Assembly (NCBI GenBank): GCA_964346375.1
Contig: CAYFUL010000021.1
Coordinates: 1 to 25,140, forward strand
Reading direction: 5' to 3'
DNA from: CAYFUL01 sp964346375
GTDB lineage: Bacteria; Bacillota; Clostridia; Tissierellales; Peptoniphilaceae
DNA: 25,140 nt
A program made the translations under genes and the position numbers. The notes beneath the pieces were generated by a model that did not search any database, had not been told where the DNA came from, and saw only the letters and a program-made list of their open reading frames with translations. Positions 24,452 through 25,140 of the stretch are shown one piece after another. The stretch's first letter is position 1. Every line of letters starts with the position of its first letter.

Positions 24452-25135
24452 GTGTATGTAAAAAATTTAAAGAAGAGTTTTGGTAGTGTTGAACTGTGGA
24501 ACGATTTAACTACTACCTTTAATCCGGGAGAGATAGTTTCAATACAGGGTAAAAGTGGAGAAGGGAAAACCACTTTTTTAAGATGTTTAAATAATTTAGA
24601 AAAGGTAGACGGAGGAACTATAGATTTTGGCGATTACTATCTCTGTAAGGATACAGGTAGTGGCGTAGAATACAATAGAGATTTATCACCACTCCACTCA
24701 AATATAGGGATGGTGTTTCAAAATTTTAACCTCTTTAATAATCTAAATATATACGAAAATATCGCCCTTGCCCTTGAGTACAAGAAGGTGGAAAAAAGTG
24801 CAATAGATAAAATCGTCTACTCCCTAGTAGATGAATTGGAACTAAGGGAACATTTAGATAAATATCCATGGCAATTATCAGGAGGGCAAAAACAAAGGGT
24901 GGCAATAGCAAGGGCATCTGCCCTAGAGCCAAAGGTGCTTACCTTTGATGAACCAACATCGGCACTTGATGAAAAAACCAGGGAACAAATTGAGAAGATA
25001 TTAAAGGATTTACGAGATAAGGGGATTATAATTTTAGTAGTTACCCATGACAGCGAATTTGCAAAAAAAATTTCCAATCGAATACTCCATATAGAAAATG
25101 GTGTATTTCGAGAGGAAGTAAATTTTGATTTATAA
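24452..25135 (+). CDS. Amino-acid ABC transporter ATP-binding protein (GlnQ/HisP family)
   Basis: 227-residue ABC ATPase starting at GTG 24452, four bases after AGGTGA. All motifs are intact: Walker A GKSGEGKTT (33-41), Q-loop Gln90, signature LSGGQKQR (142-149), Walker B VLTFDEPTSALD (162-173) and switch His199 in VVTHDS. It powers the import of the amino acid bound by the upstream lipoprotein. The stop at 25135 is followed by A-rich sequence; the window ends before any terminator can be seen. Confidence 0.94.
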   Translation: MYVKNLKKSFGSVELWNDLTTTFNPGEIVSIQGKSGEGKTTFLRCLNNLEKVDGGTIDFGDYYLCKDTGSGVEYNRDLSPLHSNIGMVFQNFNLFNNLNIYENIALALEYKKVEKSAIDKIVYSLVDELELREHLDKYPWQLSGGQKQRVAIARASALEPKVLTFDEPTSALDEKTREQIEKILKDLRDKGIIILVVTHDSEFAKKISNRILHIENGVFREEVNFDL

Positions 25136-25140
25136 AAAAA

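Overview
The window looks like a chromosome segment from a low-GC, Gram-positive-type anaerobe (Bacillota, perhaps Tissierellia/Peptoniphilaceae-like). The base composition is strongly AT-rich, genes carry AGGAGG-type ribosome sites and lipobox signal peptides, and there is an S-layer-homology (SLH) surface protein, a flavodiiron oxygen reductase and a MalY-type C-S lyase. The lineage is an inference; no rRNA, tRNA, CRISPR array or phage gene was seen.

Layout. Positions 1-1612 (+): a HAD phosphatase cut by the window edge, a TRIC/UPF0126 membrane protein and an MTH1187-type thiamine-binding protein whose only plausible start codon is ATC, closed by a terminator. 1653-2719 (+): a URO-D-fold protein with a methyltransferase-like Zn ligand pattern. 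2722-3921 (-): MalY/PatB aminotransferase. 3922-4708: a degraded IS3/IS150-type left end plus hairpins. 4709-9141 (-): a four-gene unit of substrate-binding/vWA lipoprotein, XpaC, a second binding-protein-like membrane protein and TelA; the last two are broken. 9142-9889: a non-coding stretch with a promoter, hairpins and three copies of a very GC-rich repeat. 9890-13063 (-): TtcA-like PP-loop protein, exonuclease III, flavodiiron protein and a hotdog thioesterase. 13298-16316 (+): a BaiA-like SDR and an old-yellow-enzyme/Fe-S/FAD oxidoreductase (frameshifted). 16360-21779 (-): a giant OB-fold/PHP-hydrolase/SLH surface protein (frameshifted). 21946-22729 (-): a broken enoyl-CoA hydratase. 22785-25135 (+): a three-repeat control region and a complete polar amino-acid ABC transporter.

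The most striking points are (i) the SBP-vWA/XpaC/SBP-like/TelA unit, a membrane-associated group of unknown purpose with binding proteins but no transporter; (ii) an unusual density of gene lesions (four single-base frameshifts, four in-frame stops and one lost start codon in about 25 kb), which is either residual sequence error or active gene decay; and (iii) several small non-coding repeat families, including a pair of inverted elements bracketing the TelA block and 66/67-bp-spaced promoter repeats ahead of the ABC transporter. All functions are read from sequence motifs by eye; no database search was possible.
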